Shown here: one piece after another, positions 54,132-61,981 of the stretch
How positions within the stretch are numbered: position 1 is the stretch's first letter
Layout: every line of letters begins with the position of its first letter
NCBI RefSeq assembly: GCF_014203555.1
Contig: NZ_JACHJH010000002.1
Location: 714,791-778,790 of the forward strand
Length of the DNA: 64,000 nt
Reading direction: 5' to 3'
From: Streptomyces olivoverticillatus
GTDB lineage: Bacteria > Actinomycetota > Actinomycetes > Streptomycetales > Streptomycetaceae
The notes under the pieces: model-generated
What the model saw: only the letters and a program-made list of their open reading frames with translations
Told to the model about the DNA's origin: nothing
Database searches by the model: none
Program-made: the position numbers and the translations under genes

Positions 54132-56096
54132 TCAGCGCATCGCGGCGAGCTTTCCGCCGTCTTCCAGGCGGCCGGTGAGCTCGGCCTGGACGCCCTGCTT
54201 CGCCGGTACGGCCAGCAGCGGGCCCTGGGCGCTGCCCTGCACCCCGCCCGTCGCGGTGATCGAGGCGACGTCGCCGCCGCCCGCCGCCAGCGCGTACCAC
54301 GTGCCGCCGCGGGACTTCCACAGCACGCCCGCCAGGACGCGCGGCTCACGGGGGCCGCAGGCGGTGGTGTCCGCGCCGCGGCCGACGACCGTGCCGGGCG
54401 TGCCCGCGCGTGCGTCGGGCGCCTGGAAGCGGGCCAGCGCCAGGCTGCCCGTGCCCCGCCAGGTCTCGGTGCGGGTGCAGAACCACTGCGCGCTCCCCGC
54501 CGCCCCGGGCAGCGGCTGGGTGGCGAACTGCCAGGAGTTGACCGAGCGCACGCCCTGCCACCGCGCGGCCTGCAGCTGGCAGGCGCCGTGGGACCAGCCG
54601 GCCAGGTCGGCGGCGGAGGTGGCGTCGCGCGGTGCGGCCGGCGCGCCCGCGGTCAGCCGGGTGGGGACGAGCTCGCCGAGGTCGGTGACCAGGTGGTTGC
54701 CGAGCTGCAGCGAGGTCCAGCCGTGGCAGTCGTTGGTCGTGGCCGGGCTGGGCACCGCGTCGGTGACCCCGTCCGCGTCGCGGTGCAGGGGCTGCGGGGT
54801 GTCGTCGGGCTTGAGCAGATCGCGCACGGCGGCGGTCGTCACCCAGGGGGCCGTCAGATAGCGGACGTTGCCGTCGGTGCGGCCGAGGACCAGGGCGCTC
54901 GAGGACGCCACGTCCGCCCCGTCCGTACGGGCGAAGTCCAGCGCGGCACCGGCGGTGTCACCGCTCTTGGCCTCGGCGTAGCGCACCACGCGCAGGCCGT
55001 CGTAGAGCAGCACGACCACCGCCGAGTCGACCTCGCCCGCGTACAGCAGCTGCGGCGGCCCGGCCGCCGGGCCGGTGGTGGTGCCGGGCGTCGCCGTGAC
55101 CTGCACCGTACGGCCCGGCCGGGCCCAGACGGCAAGGGCACGGCGCAGCAGCTCCCGGTCGCCGGTGCGGCTGCCGCGCGCGGGCCAGACGGCGAAGGAC
55201 GGGCGGTCGGCACGCTTCCAGGCGGTGGCGGAGGCCTTGGACAACTCGGCGGGGTCCAGGGCCCGTTGGGCGGACTCGTTGAGCGCGTACGAGGGCGCTG
55301 CCGCGCCGTCGGGGCCCCAGCCGCCGTCGGGCAGGGCCAGCAGCGTGCCGCACACCACGACCGCGGCGGCCGCCGCGAGGGCCGCGCGGGTGTGCTGGCG
55401 GCGGCGCATCAGATCCGTGGGGCGGGCCTGCAGGGAGCAGGGGTCGAACTCCACCGACTCCAGCAGCGAGGCGTCCCGGCTGCCGGCCGGGGTGCGCACC
55501 CCGGCCGCCTCGGTGAGCGCCGCCTCCGGGTCGTCCACCCCGGCGTCGGCCAGCAGGCGGCACACGTCCTGCTCGGTCGGCAGCTCCAGCATCCGCAGGG
55601 CGTACGCGGCCCGGCCGGGGCCGGAGAGGGCGGCGAGGGCCTGGTCCAGGGCGAGCTCGTCGGCGCCGCCCGAGCGGGGGAACAGCCGCAAGCCCCACAC
55701 CTGCGGCAGCAGCGGCGGCAGCTGCCCCGGTCGGGGCAGGCTCCACCGGCCGCGCGGCCGCCCGGCATCCAGCGCGGCCCGCAGGACGCGCCGGCGCACA
55801 TACCCGTACCCCGGGTCCTCCGGCGAGCCGCCGGCCCCGCGGGGCGCCGGCAGGCTCAGCTCCGAGGCGCCCACCCGGTTGCGCGGCAGGGCGCGCTGCA
55901 CGAGCGCGTGCGCCGTCAGCACCCGGCGGTTGCGGCCCAGGGCGGGCGGCAGGACGAGGTAGGCGAGCCGCACCAGACGGGGGTAGTGCTCGATGAGCAC
56001 GGCCTCCGCCTGTTCGACGTCGACGGGTGCCGGTGGCCGGGGGACTGTAGCTTGCTGCTCCACGTCCTTAGAACGAGTGAATGGTGCGATGGTCAC
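54132..56096 (-). CDS. sigma-like N-terminal domain fused through one membrane helix to an extracytoplasmic domain
   Basis: 654 residues. Residues about 28-110 resemble region 2 of ECF sigma factors (LIEHYPRLVRLAYLVLPPAL, then an RxVLTAHALVQRAL stretch). Residues 148-200 resemble region 4 (LDQALAALSGPGRAAYALRMLELPTEQDVCRLL). One membrane helix lies at about 238-256 (AALAAAAAVVVCGTLLALP). The remaining 400 residues would be outside the cell, with Cys-containing segments such as NDCHGWTSLQLG, GACQLQAARW and QWFCTRTETW that may pair in disulfides. I do not recognise the outer domain. A sigma-type fold tethered to the membrane could be an inactive relative that binds core polymerase or an anti-sigma. 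The start could also be a later GTG. Confidence 0.75.
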   Translation of the reverse strand: MTIAPFTRSKDVEQQATVPRPPAPVDVEQAEAVLIEHYPRLVRLAYLVLPPALGRNRRVLTAHALVQRALPRNRVGASELSLPAPRGAGGSPEDPGYGYVRRRVLRAALDAGRPRGRWSLPRPGQLPPLLPQVWGLRLFPRSGGADELALDQALAALSGPGRAAYALRMLELPTEQDVCRLLADAGVDDPEAALTEAAGVRTPAGSRDASLLESVEFDPCSLQARPTDLMRRRQHTRAALAAAAAVVVCGTLLALPDGGWGPDGAAAPSYALNESAQRALDPAELSKASATAWKRADRPSFAVWPARGSRTGDRELLRRALAVWARPGRTVQVTATPGTTTGPAAGPPQLLYAGEVDSAVVVLLYDGLRVVRYAEAKSGDTAGAALDFARTDGADVASSSALVLGRTDGNVRYLTAPWVTTAAVRDLLKPDDTPQPLHRDADGVTDAVPSPATTNDCHGWTSLQLGNHLVTDLGELVPTRLTAGAPAAPRDATSAADLAGWSHGACQLQAARWQGVRSVNSWQFATQPLPGAAGSAQWFCTRTETWRGTGSLALARFQAPDARAGTPGTVVGRGADTTACGPREPRVLAGVLWKSRGGTWYALAAGGGDVASITATGGVQGSAQGPLLAVPAKQGVQAELTGRLEDGGKLAAMR

Positions 56097-56133
56097 TTCA
56101 CCCGCCCGGGCTAGGGCGCGCGCCGGGGGAGCG

Positions 56134-56931
56134 TCAGGCGCGGAAGCGGGCGCGGATGCGGTCGACCGCCTGGTCGGGGACGCCGAGGCCGTCGCGCACG
56201 TAGGTCTCCACGTCGCCGTGGGCCCGGTGCATCTCCTCCAGCGCCGCCGCGAGGTAGGCCGGGCGCACGCCGAGGATCGCGTCGGTGATCTCCGGGTCGC
56301 CGCCCGCCGCCGTGAACCGCTCGATGAGGGGCGCGAAGGCGGCGCGCACGGCCGGGGCCACGTCGAGGTACTCGCGCTCCACGGTGGCCTCGTCCGCGCC
56401 CAGCAGCAGGAGGATCACGCTCGCCGCCCAGCCGGTGCGGTCCTTGCCCGCCGTGCAGTGGAAGAGCAGGGGGCCGCAGTCCGGCTCGGCGAGGGAGGTC
56501 AGCAGCAGGCCGTAGGCCTGGCAGGCGGACTCGGAGGCCACGAAGGAGCGGTAGGTCTCGCAGAGCAGTTTCTCGGCCTTGCCGCCGCCCAGGTGCTCCT
56601 CGGCCGCCGCCGGGTTGCCGAGCACCGTCTCCAGCCGGGCGGGCACCTTCTCGCCGGACGGCACCTCCCGGCCCGCCATGACGTCCGCGACGACCAGCCG
56701 TGCGCCCTCGGGCAGCAGGTCCGGCCGCTCCTCCCGCTCGCCCTGGGTGCGCAGGTCGACGACCGTGCGGATGCCGAGCGCGGCCACGGCCGGGTCGGCC
56801 GTCGGGTCCAGGCGGTCCAGCTGGCCGGAGCGCAGCAGCAGACCCGGGCGGACCGCGGAGTTGCCGGCGAGCGGGATGCCGCCGAGGTCACGGAGGTTGG
56901 TGATGGTCGTGGCATCGAGCTGCTGCGGCAT
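56134..56931 (-). CDS. tyrosine phosphatase of the IphP/LipA family
   Basis: 265 residues. The P-loop HCTAGKDRTGW (about residues 159-169) carries the Cys-x5-Arg signature of Cys-based phosphatases, with the Lys-Asp pair typical of this family, which is active on phosphotyrosine and also phosphoinositides. The N-terminal NLRDLGGIPLAGNSAVRPGLLLRSGQL is the usual family opening, followed by IRTVVDLRTQGERE. It is cytoplasmic by sequence. The Streptomyces target is not known. Confidence 0.9.
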   Translation of the reverse strand: MPQQLDATTITNLRDLGGIPLAGNSAVRPGLLLRSGQLDRLDPTADPAVAALGIRTVVDLRTQGEREERPDLLPEGARLVVADVMAGREVPSGEKVPARLETVLGNPAAAEEHLGGGKAEKLLCETYRSFVASESACQAYGLLLTSLAEPDCGPLLFHCTAGKDRTGWAASVILLLLGADEATVEREYLDVAPAVRAAFAPLIERFTAAGGDPEITDAILGVRPAYLAAALEEMHRAHGDVETYVRDGLGVPDQAVDRIRARFRA

Positions 56932-56988
56932 GGGCCGTCTCCCTGATGTGCCTTATGTGCTGCTTATGGGCGATTCCGCTTTGCGTCT

Positions 56989-57603
56989 TTATTGTGGGGA
57001 ACGGTAGCCGAGTCCGCGACGCCGCCCCCATGCGCCCAGGGACAGGCCCAGTCCCAGGGACACCAGGTGTCCCGCGTCGGTGAAGTCGGTACGCCCGCGC
57101 AGAAAGGGGCGCGCGCTCAGCGCGATCAGTACTGTGCAGGAGCTCGTACGGACTCGCGCGCCCCGCAGTGTGGCTGCCAGGGCCCCGGCCAGGGCGTTCC
57201 GGCCGTAGCTGATGCCCACGTCGACCGCGGACCGGGTGGCGGCGTTCGTGCGCAGGGCGCGCAGCCCGCCGTACACCAGCAGGGACGCGCCCACGTGCCC
57301 GTACAGGAAGGCGCCCGCGGCCCACCACGCGCCATAGGCGTACTCCGCGTACCCGAGCACGGCCAGGAGCAGCAGCGCATAGGGAAGCTCCATCGGCGAT
57401 TCGACCACCAGCGCGCTGGTGAGCAGGGTGTCCCAGCGGCCGGCGCGCAGATTGTCGACGTTGGTGGAGCAGTGCAACAGCAGCCGCTCATGGGCGGAGG
57501 GCGTGAGCAGCTTTTTGGCAGCGTACGCGCCGAGCTGCACACCCCCTATGTACGCGGGTGCGAGGCGGGGGAGACGGGTGAGGTGAGTGCTGGTTGACGT
57601 CAC
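56989..57603 (-). CDS. rhomboid-like membrane protein
   Basis: 204 residues from a GTG at 57601-57603, with five or six predicted helices. The order of motifs fits a reduced rhomboid: HCSTNVDNLRAGRWDTLLTSALVVE in the first loop, LYGHVGASLLVYGG, SAVDVGISYGRNALAGA and DAGHLVSLGLGLSLGAW at the end. Active rhomboids need Ser in a GxSx loop and a late His. Here ISYG and AGH are in the right places but the Gly before Ser differs, so activity is uncertain. No substrate gene is nearby. Confidence 0.75.
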   Translation of the reverse strand: MTSTSTHLTRLPRLAPAYIGGVQLGAYAAKKLLTPSAHERLLLHCSTNVDNLRAGRWDTLLTSALVVESPMELPYALLLLAVLGYAEYAYGAWWAAGAFLYGHVGASLLVYGGLRALRTNAATRSAVDVGISYGRNALAGALAATLRGARVRTSSCTVLIALSARPFLRGRTDFTDAGHLVSLGLGLSLGAWGRRRGLGYRSPQ

Positions 57604-57683
57604 ACGGCCATCATCTGCGGGCGCCCGGCGGCTGTCAGCCAGTGCGGCGCTCCGGTTTCAGGCCACGTGTTTCGGGCCGTGTT

Positions 57684-58136
57684 TCAGGCCATCGTGAAGT
57701 CGTCGAAGTGGAAGCCGGGTGCGACGACGCACGTCACCAAGGTCGGTTCGTCGCCCGCCGGTTCGGCGGCCTGCCAGACGCCGCCGGGGATCAGCACCTG
57801 CGGCCGCTCGCGGTGCTCGACACGGGGGCCGAGGACCATCTCCTCGGCCCCGGTCTCATCGGGCACCGGGCCGTCGCCGCCCAGCCGCAGCCGCAGCGGG
57901 CCGCCCCGGTGCCACAGCCACATCTCGTCGGAGCGCACCCGGTGCCAGCGGGAGCTCTCGCCGGGGTGCAGCAGGAAGTAGATGCCGGTCGCATACGCCC
58001 GGGGGCCGCCGTACCCCTCGGGGTCCGCGGTGGCCGAGGTCTGCCAGGTCTCGCGGAACCAGCCGCCCTCCACGTGGGGTTGGAGGCCGAGGAGAGTGAC
58101 GAGCTCGGAGGTGCCCTGCGCGAAGTGATCGGTCAT
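57684..58136 (-). CDS. DUF985-type cupin protein
   Basis: 150 residues, the family length. LVTLLGLQPHVEGGWFRETWQTS, YFLLHPGESSRWHRVRSDEMWLWHRGGPL and the late TLVTCVVAPGFHFDDFTMA are family hallmarks. The His residues around WHRVRSDEMW fit the cupin metal or ligand pocket. Crystal structures of relatives show a double-stranded beta-barrel, but the reaction is not settled. Cytoplasmic. Confidence 0.88.
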   Translation of the reverse strand: MTDHFAQGTSELVTLLGLQPHVEGGWFRETWQTSATADPEGYGGPRAYATGIYFLLHPGESSRWHRVRSDEMWLWHRGGPLRLRLGGDGPVPDETGAEEMVLGPRVEHRERPQVLIPGGVWQAAEPAGDEPTLVTCVVAPGFHFDDFTMA

Positions 58137-58185
58137 GGCCGTACCTTCTCACTCCGGCGCCCGCGCCACGAGGACCCCGGGTCGG

Positions 58186-58764
58186 TCAAAAAGCGGCCGG
58201 AGGCGCGTACTTGTAGCCCACCCGGCGGACGGTGACGATCGACGACCGGTACTCGGCGCCCATCTTGCGGCGGAGCCGGGCCACATGGACGTCGACGGTA
58301 CGGCCGTCGCCCACGTGCCCGTAGCCCCACACCGTGGTCACCAGCTGGTCGCGGGTGTGCACGCGGTGCGGGTGGGCGACGAGGTGGGCCAGCAGCTCGA
58401 ATTCGAGGTACGTCAGATCCAGCAGCCGGCCGGCGACGCGGGCGCTGCGCTGCTGGGGGTCGATGCTGATCAGGGAGTCGCCCTGGGTGGCGGGGGAGGC
58501 GGAGGCCTCGTCCGCCGGGGCGGGGTCGTCACTGGACGGCTGCTGCTCGGCCGGGACCAGCACCAGATAGCCGATCATGGGCGGCTGGCCCGGCAGGGTG
58601 GGCAGCGTGTGCTGAGGGGCGGGCAGCCAGGTGGCCGCACCGGAGTGCAGCAGCTCGGCGACCGGCGGGACCTCGCCGGGGACGACGGCTCGCAGCCGGT
58701 GGCGGTGCGGGGCGCGCTCGGTGGGGGTGGGGGCGGGGGCGGTCAGCGTACGGAGGTTCGTCAT
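58186..58764 (-). CDS. orphan winged-helix regulator without a recognisable receiver domain
   Basis: 192 residues from the ATG at 58762-58764. The C-terminal half (about 98-187) is a standard OmpR/PhoB winged helix (GRLLDLTYLEFELLAHLVAHPHRVHTRDQLVTTVWG and RTVDVHVARLRRKMG). The N-terminal 95 residues are Pro/Ala-rich and lack the phosphorylated Asp and other receiver motifs. It therefore cannot be controlled like a normal response regulator; a small ligand or protein partner, or transcript-level control, is more likely. A possible 42-residue leader ORF with a Cys-Cys pair lies upstream. No kinase is adjacent on the same strand. Confidence 0.8.
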   Translation of the reverse strand: MTNLRTLTAPAPTPTERAPHRHRLRAVVPGEVPPVAELLHSGAATWLPAPQHTLPTLPGQPPMIGYLVLVPAEQQPSSDDPAPADEASASPATQGDSLISIDPQQRSARVAGRLLDLTYLEFELLAHLVAHPHRVHTRDQLVTTVWGYGHVGDGRTVDVHVARLRRKMGAEYRSSIVTVRRVGYKYAPPAAF

Positions 58765-59067
58765 GAAGCTCAGCTCTTTCGCGCGGGAGACCGTCGGGAA
58801 GACGTGCGATGCGCGGGCCATTGGCCGGAACCGGTCCGGCGGCTGACTTCGACGGAGGGGTCAGCGAGAGGAGTGGGCCTGCGCAGAGGATGCGCGACAA
58901 CACACTCGGTCGAAGTCGTGGTGCTGGCGGGAAGGCCAGAACGGCTCAAGGTCGCTGCGACCTGTCGCGGTGTTCTGGAGGCTGGCCATGCCCCTATTGA
59001 AGCACGGCCCACGACGGTGCAGCAGACCCCTCCGAGCAGTTGATACGCAACCTTGGCGCGTTTTCGA
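58765..59067. other. 303-base region between regulator and DUF6891 gene
   Basis: It holds a possible leader ORF on the minus strand (58861-58989) and a 9-base inverted repeat, GACTTCGAC (58845-58853) and GTCGAAGTC (58909-58917), the second arm within the ORF. A promoter for the regulator should lie upstream of the ORF but no clear -35/-10 pair is seen. Confidence 0.5.
58861..58989 (-). CDS. possible 42-residue leader peptide with Cys-Cys motif
   Basis: The ATG at 58987-58989 opens 42 codons ending TGA at 58861. The middle reads RQHHDFDRVCCRASSAQ. The HxDxxRV pattern followed by Cys is, from memory, like the small leader peptides annotated before Streptomyces sulfur and regulatory genes. AGGGG lies only one base before the ATG, too close for a normal ribosome site, so the start may be leaderless. 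The ORF stops 96 bases before the winged-helix regulator. It could allow translation-dependent control by cysteine. No homology search was possible. Confidence 0.35.
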   Translation of the reverse strand: MASLQNTATGRSDLEPFWPSRQHHDFDRVCCRASSAQAHSSR

Positions 59068-59688
59068 TCATGCCGCCTGCGGCTCCGGCAGCCGCTTGCG
59101 CCAGTCCAGCGGCGTGATGCGTAGGGAGCGGGCCGGATCGCCGTCCCACTCGACGCCCAGCCCGGCCCGTGTGAGCGCCGTCACTATCTCGCGCCCGACG
59201 GCGGCGGTGCCCTCGCTGCCCGCCGCCCCGTCGTAGGCGCCGTAGAGCAGCCACAGCCCGCCGCCGTCGGCGGCCTGCTCGGTGTGCTGGCAGTGGAAGA
59301 ACACGAAGCCGCGGTCGCCCTCCGCGGCCTCGCCGCCTATCTCCGCGGTGCCGCAGGTGGAGCAGCAGGTGAAGTGCATCCGGGCCGTGACACCGCCTGC
59401 CTCCAGCGCCCGGAAGGCCGCCGCCACCCGGTCGGCGTCCGTCTCCGCGGGCCACCCGGCCTGCTCGGCCAGGCGCTCACGCCACAGCCGGCCGACGATC
59501 TCCCGGGCCGCCTCGACGGACACCGGGCTGCCGTCCCCGTCCTCGAAGTAGTCCGAAACCTGCTCGGCGATCTCCTCCGGGGTGTCGAAGCCGCACCTGA
59601 TCAGGAGCGCGGCCTGCTCCTCGGCCTCCGCCAGGAGCTCGGGAGCGAGCACCTCGCCCGACTCGGCGCCGACGGTTTTGGACAGCAT
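59068..59688 (-). CDS. DUF6891-type protein with Cys/His motif, function unknown
   Basis: 206 residues. A helical acidic N-terminal half (DTPEEIAEQVSDYFEDGDGSPVS, REIVGRLWRERL) leads to MHFTCCSTCGTAEIGGEA and GFVFFHCQHTEQAADGGGLWLLYGAY. The CCxxC and HCQHTE elements look like a metal site, but no enzyme is known to me. The C-terminal part LGVEWDGDPARSLRITPLDWRKRLPE is a family-typical end. It is cytoplasmic and stands alone. The 285 bases up to the divergent kinase gene show no feature I can name. Confidence 0.75.
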   Translation of the reverse strand: MLSKTVGAESGEVLAPELLAEAEEQAALLIRCGFDTPEEIAEQVSDYFEDGDGSPVSVEAAREIVGRLWRERLAEQAGWPAETDADRVAAAFRALEAGGVTARMHFTCCSTCGTAEIGGEAAEGDRGFVFFHCQHTEQAADGGGLWLLYGAYDGAAGSEGTAAVGREIVTALTRAGLGVEWDGDPARSLRITPLDWRKRLPEPQAA

Positions 59689-59973
59689 GGAATCCCCCTC
59701 GCTCGAAGGGCCGCCCGCGACCGGCGGCCCGATCAGACGAGAGCCATCCTGGCATCCGCCACTGACAACGCGGCGCCGCCCCCGGCCGGTCAGTCGGTAC
59801 CGGCGACGACCGAGTAGCAGTAGGAGGGGATCGAGTTCTCACACGACAGGCGCAGCAAAACGCGCCGTCATCATCCCCGCACTGAACGAGAATCCAGTCG
59901 TCACCCGCCTCATGCAGCATTTGGGGCGCGCACGGCCACCACGCCACCGACCCACGGAAGCCGGAACCCCCGC

Positions 59974-61422
59974 ATGGCACGAGTGTTCCCCTCGCAGAGC
60001 CTGCGCGCCCGGCTGGTGACCGCCTTCCTGGCCGTTTCCGCGCTCAGCGCCCTGATCACGGCCGCACTCACCTTCCGGGAGGGCCGCGAGGCGATCCTCC
60101 AGCGCACCCAGGCCACCGCCGTGCACGACCTGCGCGCCCAGATCGACTCCCTCGCCCCGGACCTGCCTTTCCCGCCCCGGACCCAGGACCTGCAGAACTT
60201 CGCCCTCCAGCTCGATCGCGCCGGAGGCTCCCGCAACTGGCGCACCTCGGTCTCGTATCAGGACGGCCCCGCCGTCCCCGAGCACCCGCCCGACGGCCGG
60301 AGCGTCGTCACCGACGCCTTGCGCACGGCGGTCCGCCGGCAGAACGCACCGCAGTTCCAGCGCGTCGACAGCGGCGGCCGGCCCTGGCTGGCCATCGGCA
60401 TGCCCGTCACCTTCGCCGGGAGCGGGCACAAGCCGTCCGGCCTCGACGTCTACGCCGAGTTCTCGCTGAACGACGAGCGCGGCGACATCGACTCCCTCGT
60501 CACCGCCGCACAGTCCGGCGTCGCGCCCGCCCTGGCCCTCGCGGTCGTGCCCGCCCTGTTCGCCGCCCGCCGGGTGCTCAGGCCCGTACGCCGGCTGCGG
60601 CAGGCCGCCGAGAAGATCACCTCCGGCGCCCTCGACACCCGGCTGCCGGTCACCGGCCACGACGAGCTCGCCGACCTCACCCGCACCTTCAACGTCATGG
60701 CGGCCTCGCTGGAGAAGGACGACCGCGAGCTGCGCCGCATGGAGGCCAACGCCCGCCGCTTCGCCGCCGACGTCTCCCACGAACTGCGCACCCCGCTGGC
60801 CGCGATGTCCGCCGTGACCGGGGTGCTCGACGAGGACGCGGACCGGCTGCCGTCGGACACCGCCGATGCCGTCCGTCTGATCAGCAGTGAGACGACGAAG
60901 CTGACCCGCCTCGTCGCGGACCTGATGGAGGTCTCCCGCTTCGACGCGGGCGCCGCGGCCCTCCACACCGACGAGGTCGACCTCGCCGTCACCGTGCGCA
61001 AGTCCCTCCAGGCGCGCGGCTGGGAGGACCGGGTGACCGCCGACCTCCCCCCGGGCGTACGGGTCCGCCTCGATCCGCGCCGCATGGACGTGGTGATCGC
61101 CAACCTCGTCGGCAACGCCCTGCGGCACGGCGGTGCCCCCGTACACGTGCTGGCGCGCGTGGCGGACGACCGGCTGCTGATCGACGTCGAGGACAACGGG
61201 CCGGGCATCGACCCCGACGCCCTCCCGCACGTCTTCGACCGCTTCTACAAGGCCGATGCGGCCCGCACCCGCTCGGAGGGCAGTGGGCTGGGGCTGGCCA
61301 TCGCCAGGGAGAACGTACTGCTGCACCACGGGACGCTGACCGCCGCCAACCGTCCCGGGGGCGGGGCGGTCTTCACGGTGTCGCTGCCGCTGACCGCCGG
61401 GGAAGCGGGAGAGGAGTCGTGA
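59974..61422 (+). CDS. orphan sensor histidine kinase (HAMP, HisKA, HATPase)
   Basis: 482 residues. Two membrane helices (about 12-32 and 178-196) enclose an extracellular sensor of about 140 residues. A HAMP domain (RVLRPVRRLRQAAEKITSGALDTRLPVTGHDELADLTRTFN) follows, then the H-box FAADVSHELRTPLAA with the phosphorylated His near residue 270. The N-box NLVGNALRHGG and G-boxes DNGPGIDPDALPHVF and GSGLGLAI complete the ATPase. The gene next to it encodes a GerMN lipoprotein, as in CseC/CseA-type systems of Streptomyces. No response-regulator gene adjoins on this strand, so its partner must be elsewhere. Confidence 0.9.
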   Translation: MARVFPSQSLRARLVTAFLAVSALSALITAALTFREGREAILQRTQATAVHDLRAQIDSLAPDLPFPPRTQDLQNFALQLDRAGGSRNWRTSVSYQDGPAVPEHPPDGRSVVTDALRTAVRRQNAPQFQRVDSGGRPWLAIGMPVTFAGSGHKPSGLDVYAEFSLNDERGDIDSLVTAAQSGVAPALALAVVPALFAARRVLRPVRRLRQAAEKITSGALDTRLPVTGHDELADLTRTFNVMAASLEKDDRELRRMEANARRFAADVSHELRTPLAAMSAVTGVLDEDADRLPSDTADAVRLISSETTKLTRLVADLMEVSRFDAGAAALHTDEVDLAVTVRKSLQARGWEDRVTADLPPGVRVRLDPRRMDVVIANLVGNALRHGGAPVHVLARVADDRLLIDVEDNGPGIDPDALPHVFDRFYKADAARTRSEGSGLGLAIARENVLLHHGTLTAANRPGGGAVFTVSLPLTAGEAGEES

Positions 61423-61952
61423 TGCGCCGCGCTGTGTGGCTGCTGCCGACGGCCCTGGTGCTGGCGGCCTGCGGGGTGACGCCGACGGCGCCCGTCCGCG
61501 TCGGCGAACCCGCCACCGGAATCCAGGAGCCGGGAACCAGCCGGCACACCGTCCGGCTGTACTTCCTCTCGCCGTTCGGCATCTACCCCGTCGCCCGCGC
61601 CGAGCCGAGCGACGCCACCCCGCAGCGGGCCGTCGACCTGCTGCTCGCGGGCCCCACCCCGGCCGAGCGGGCCCGCGGGCTGATCACGGAGGTGCCGTGG
61701 AACCTGGGGCGGGTGACCGCGACGGCCGCCCCGGGCGCCGTGGACCTCGTCCTGCCCGTCCCGGTGTCCACGCTCCAGCCCGCCGCGGTCAGCCAGCTCG
61801 CCTGCACGGCCGCGGCGGCGGGCGCACCCGGCGGCAGCCCGGTCACCGGGACCGGCATCCGCATCCACGAGCCGGGCGCCGCCGCGCCGTGGACGCTGCG
61901 CTGCAGCAGCACCGGCTATGCGTTCCCGGTGCCGGAGGCCACCCCCTCGTAG
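61422..61952 (+). CDS. GerMN-domain lipoprotein paired with the kinase
   Basis: 176 residues from the ATG at 61422, which overlaps the kinase stop by one base and has GAGGAG five bases upstream (a GTG at 61419 is the alternative). The signal ends LVLAACGVT, a clear lipobox. The rest is one GerMN-type domain (RLYFLSPFGIYPVARAEP, RAVDLLLAGPTPAERARGL). Proteins of this kind modulate sensor kinases of the CseC type in Streptomyces; a similar inhibitory or signal-binding part outside the membrane is likely here by analogy. Confidence 0.88.
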   Translation: MRRAVWLLPTALVLAACGVTPTAPVRVGEPATGIQEPGTSRHTVRLYFLSPFGIYPVARAEPSDATPQRAVDLLLAGPTPAERARGLITEVPWNLGRVTATAAPGAVDLVLPVPVSTLQPAAVSQLACTAAAAGAPGGSPVTGTGIRIHEPGAAAPWTLRCSSTGYAFPVPEATPS

Positions 61953-61981
61953 GGCGTCCGACGGCGCGGCACGCGGCGGTT

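Noticed and set aside
59477..59980. 167-residue minus-strand frame with DDGAFCCACR-like segment
   Set aside because: The second half is an alternative frame of the DUF6891 gene. The first half has some protein-like composition but no ribosome site or recognisable family.
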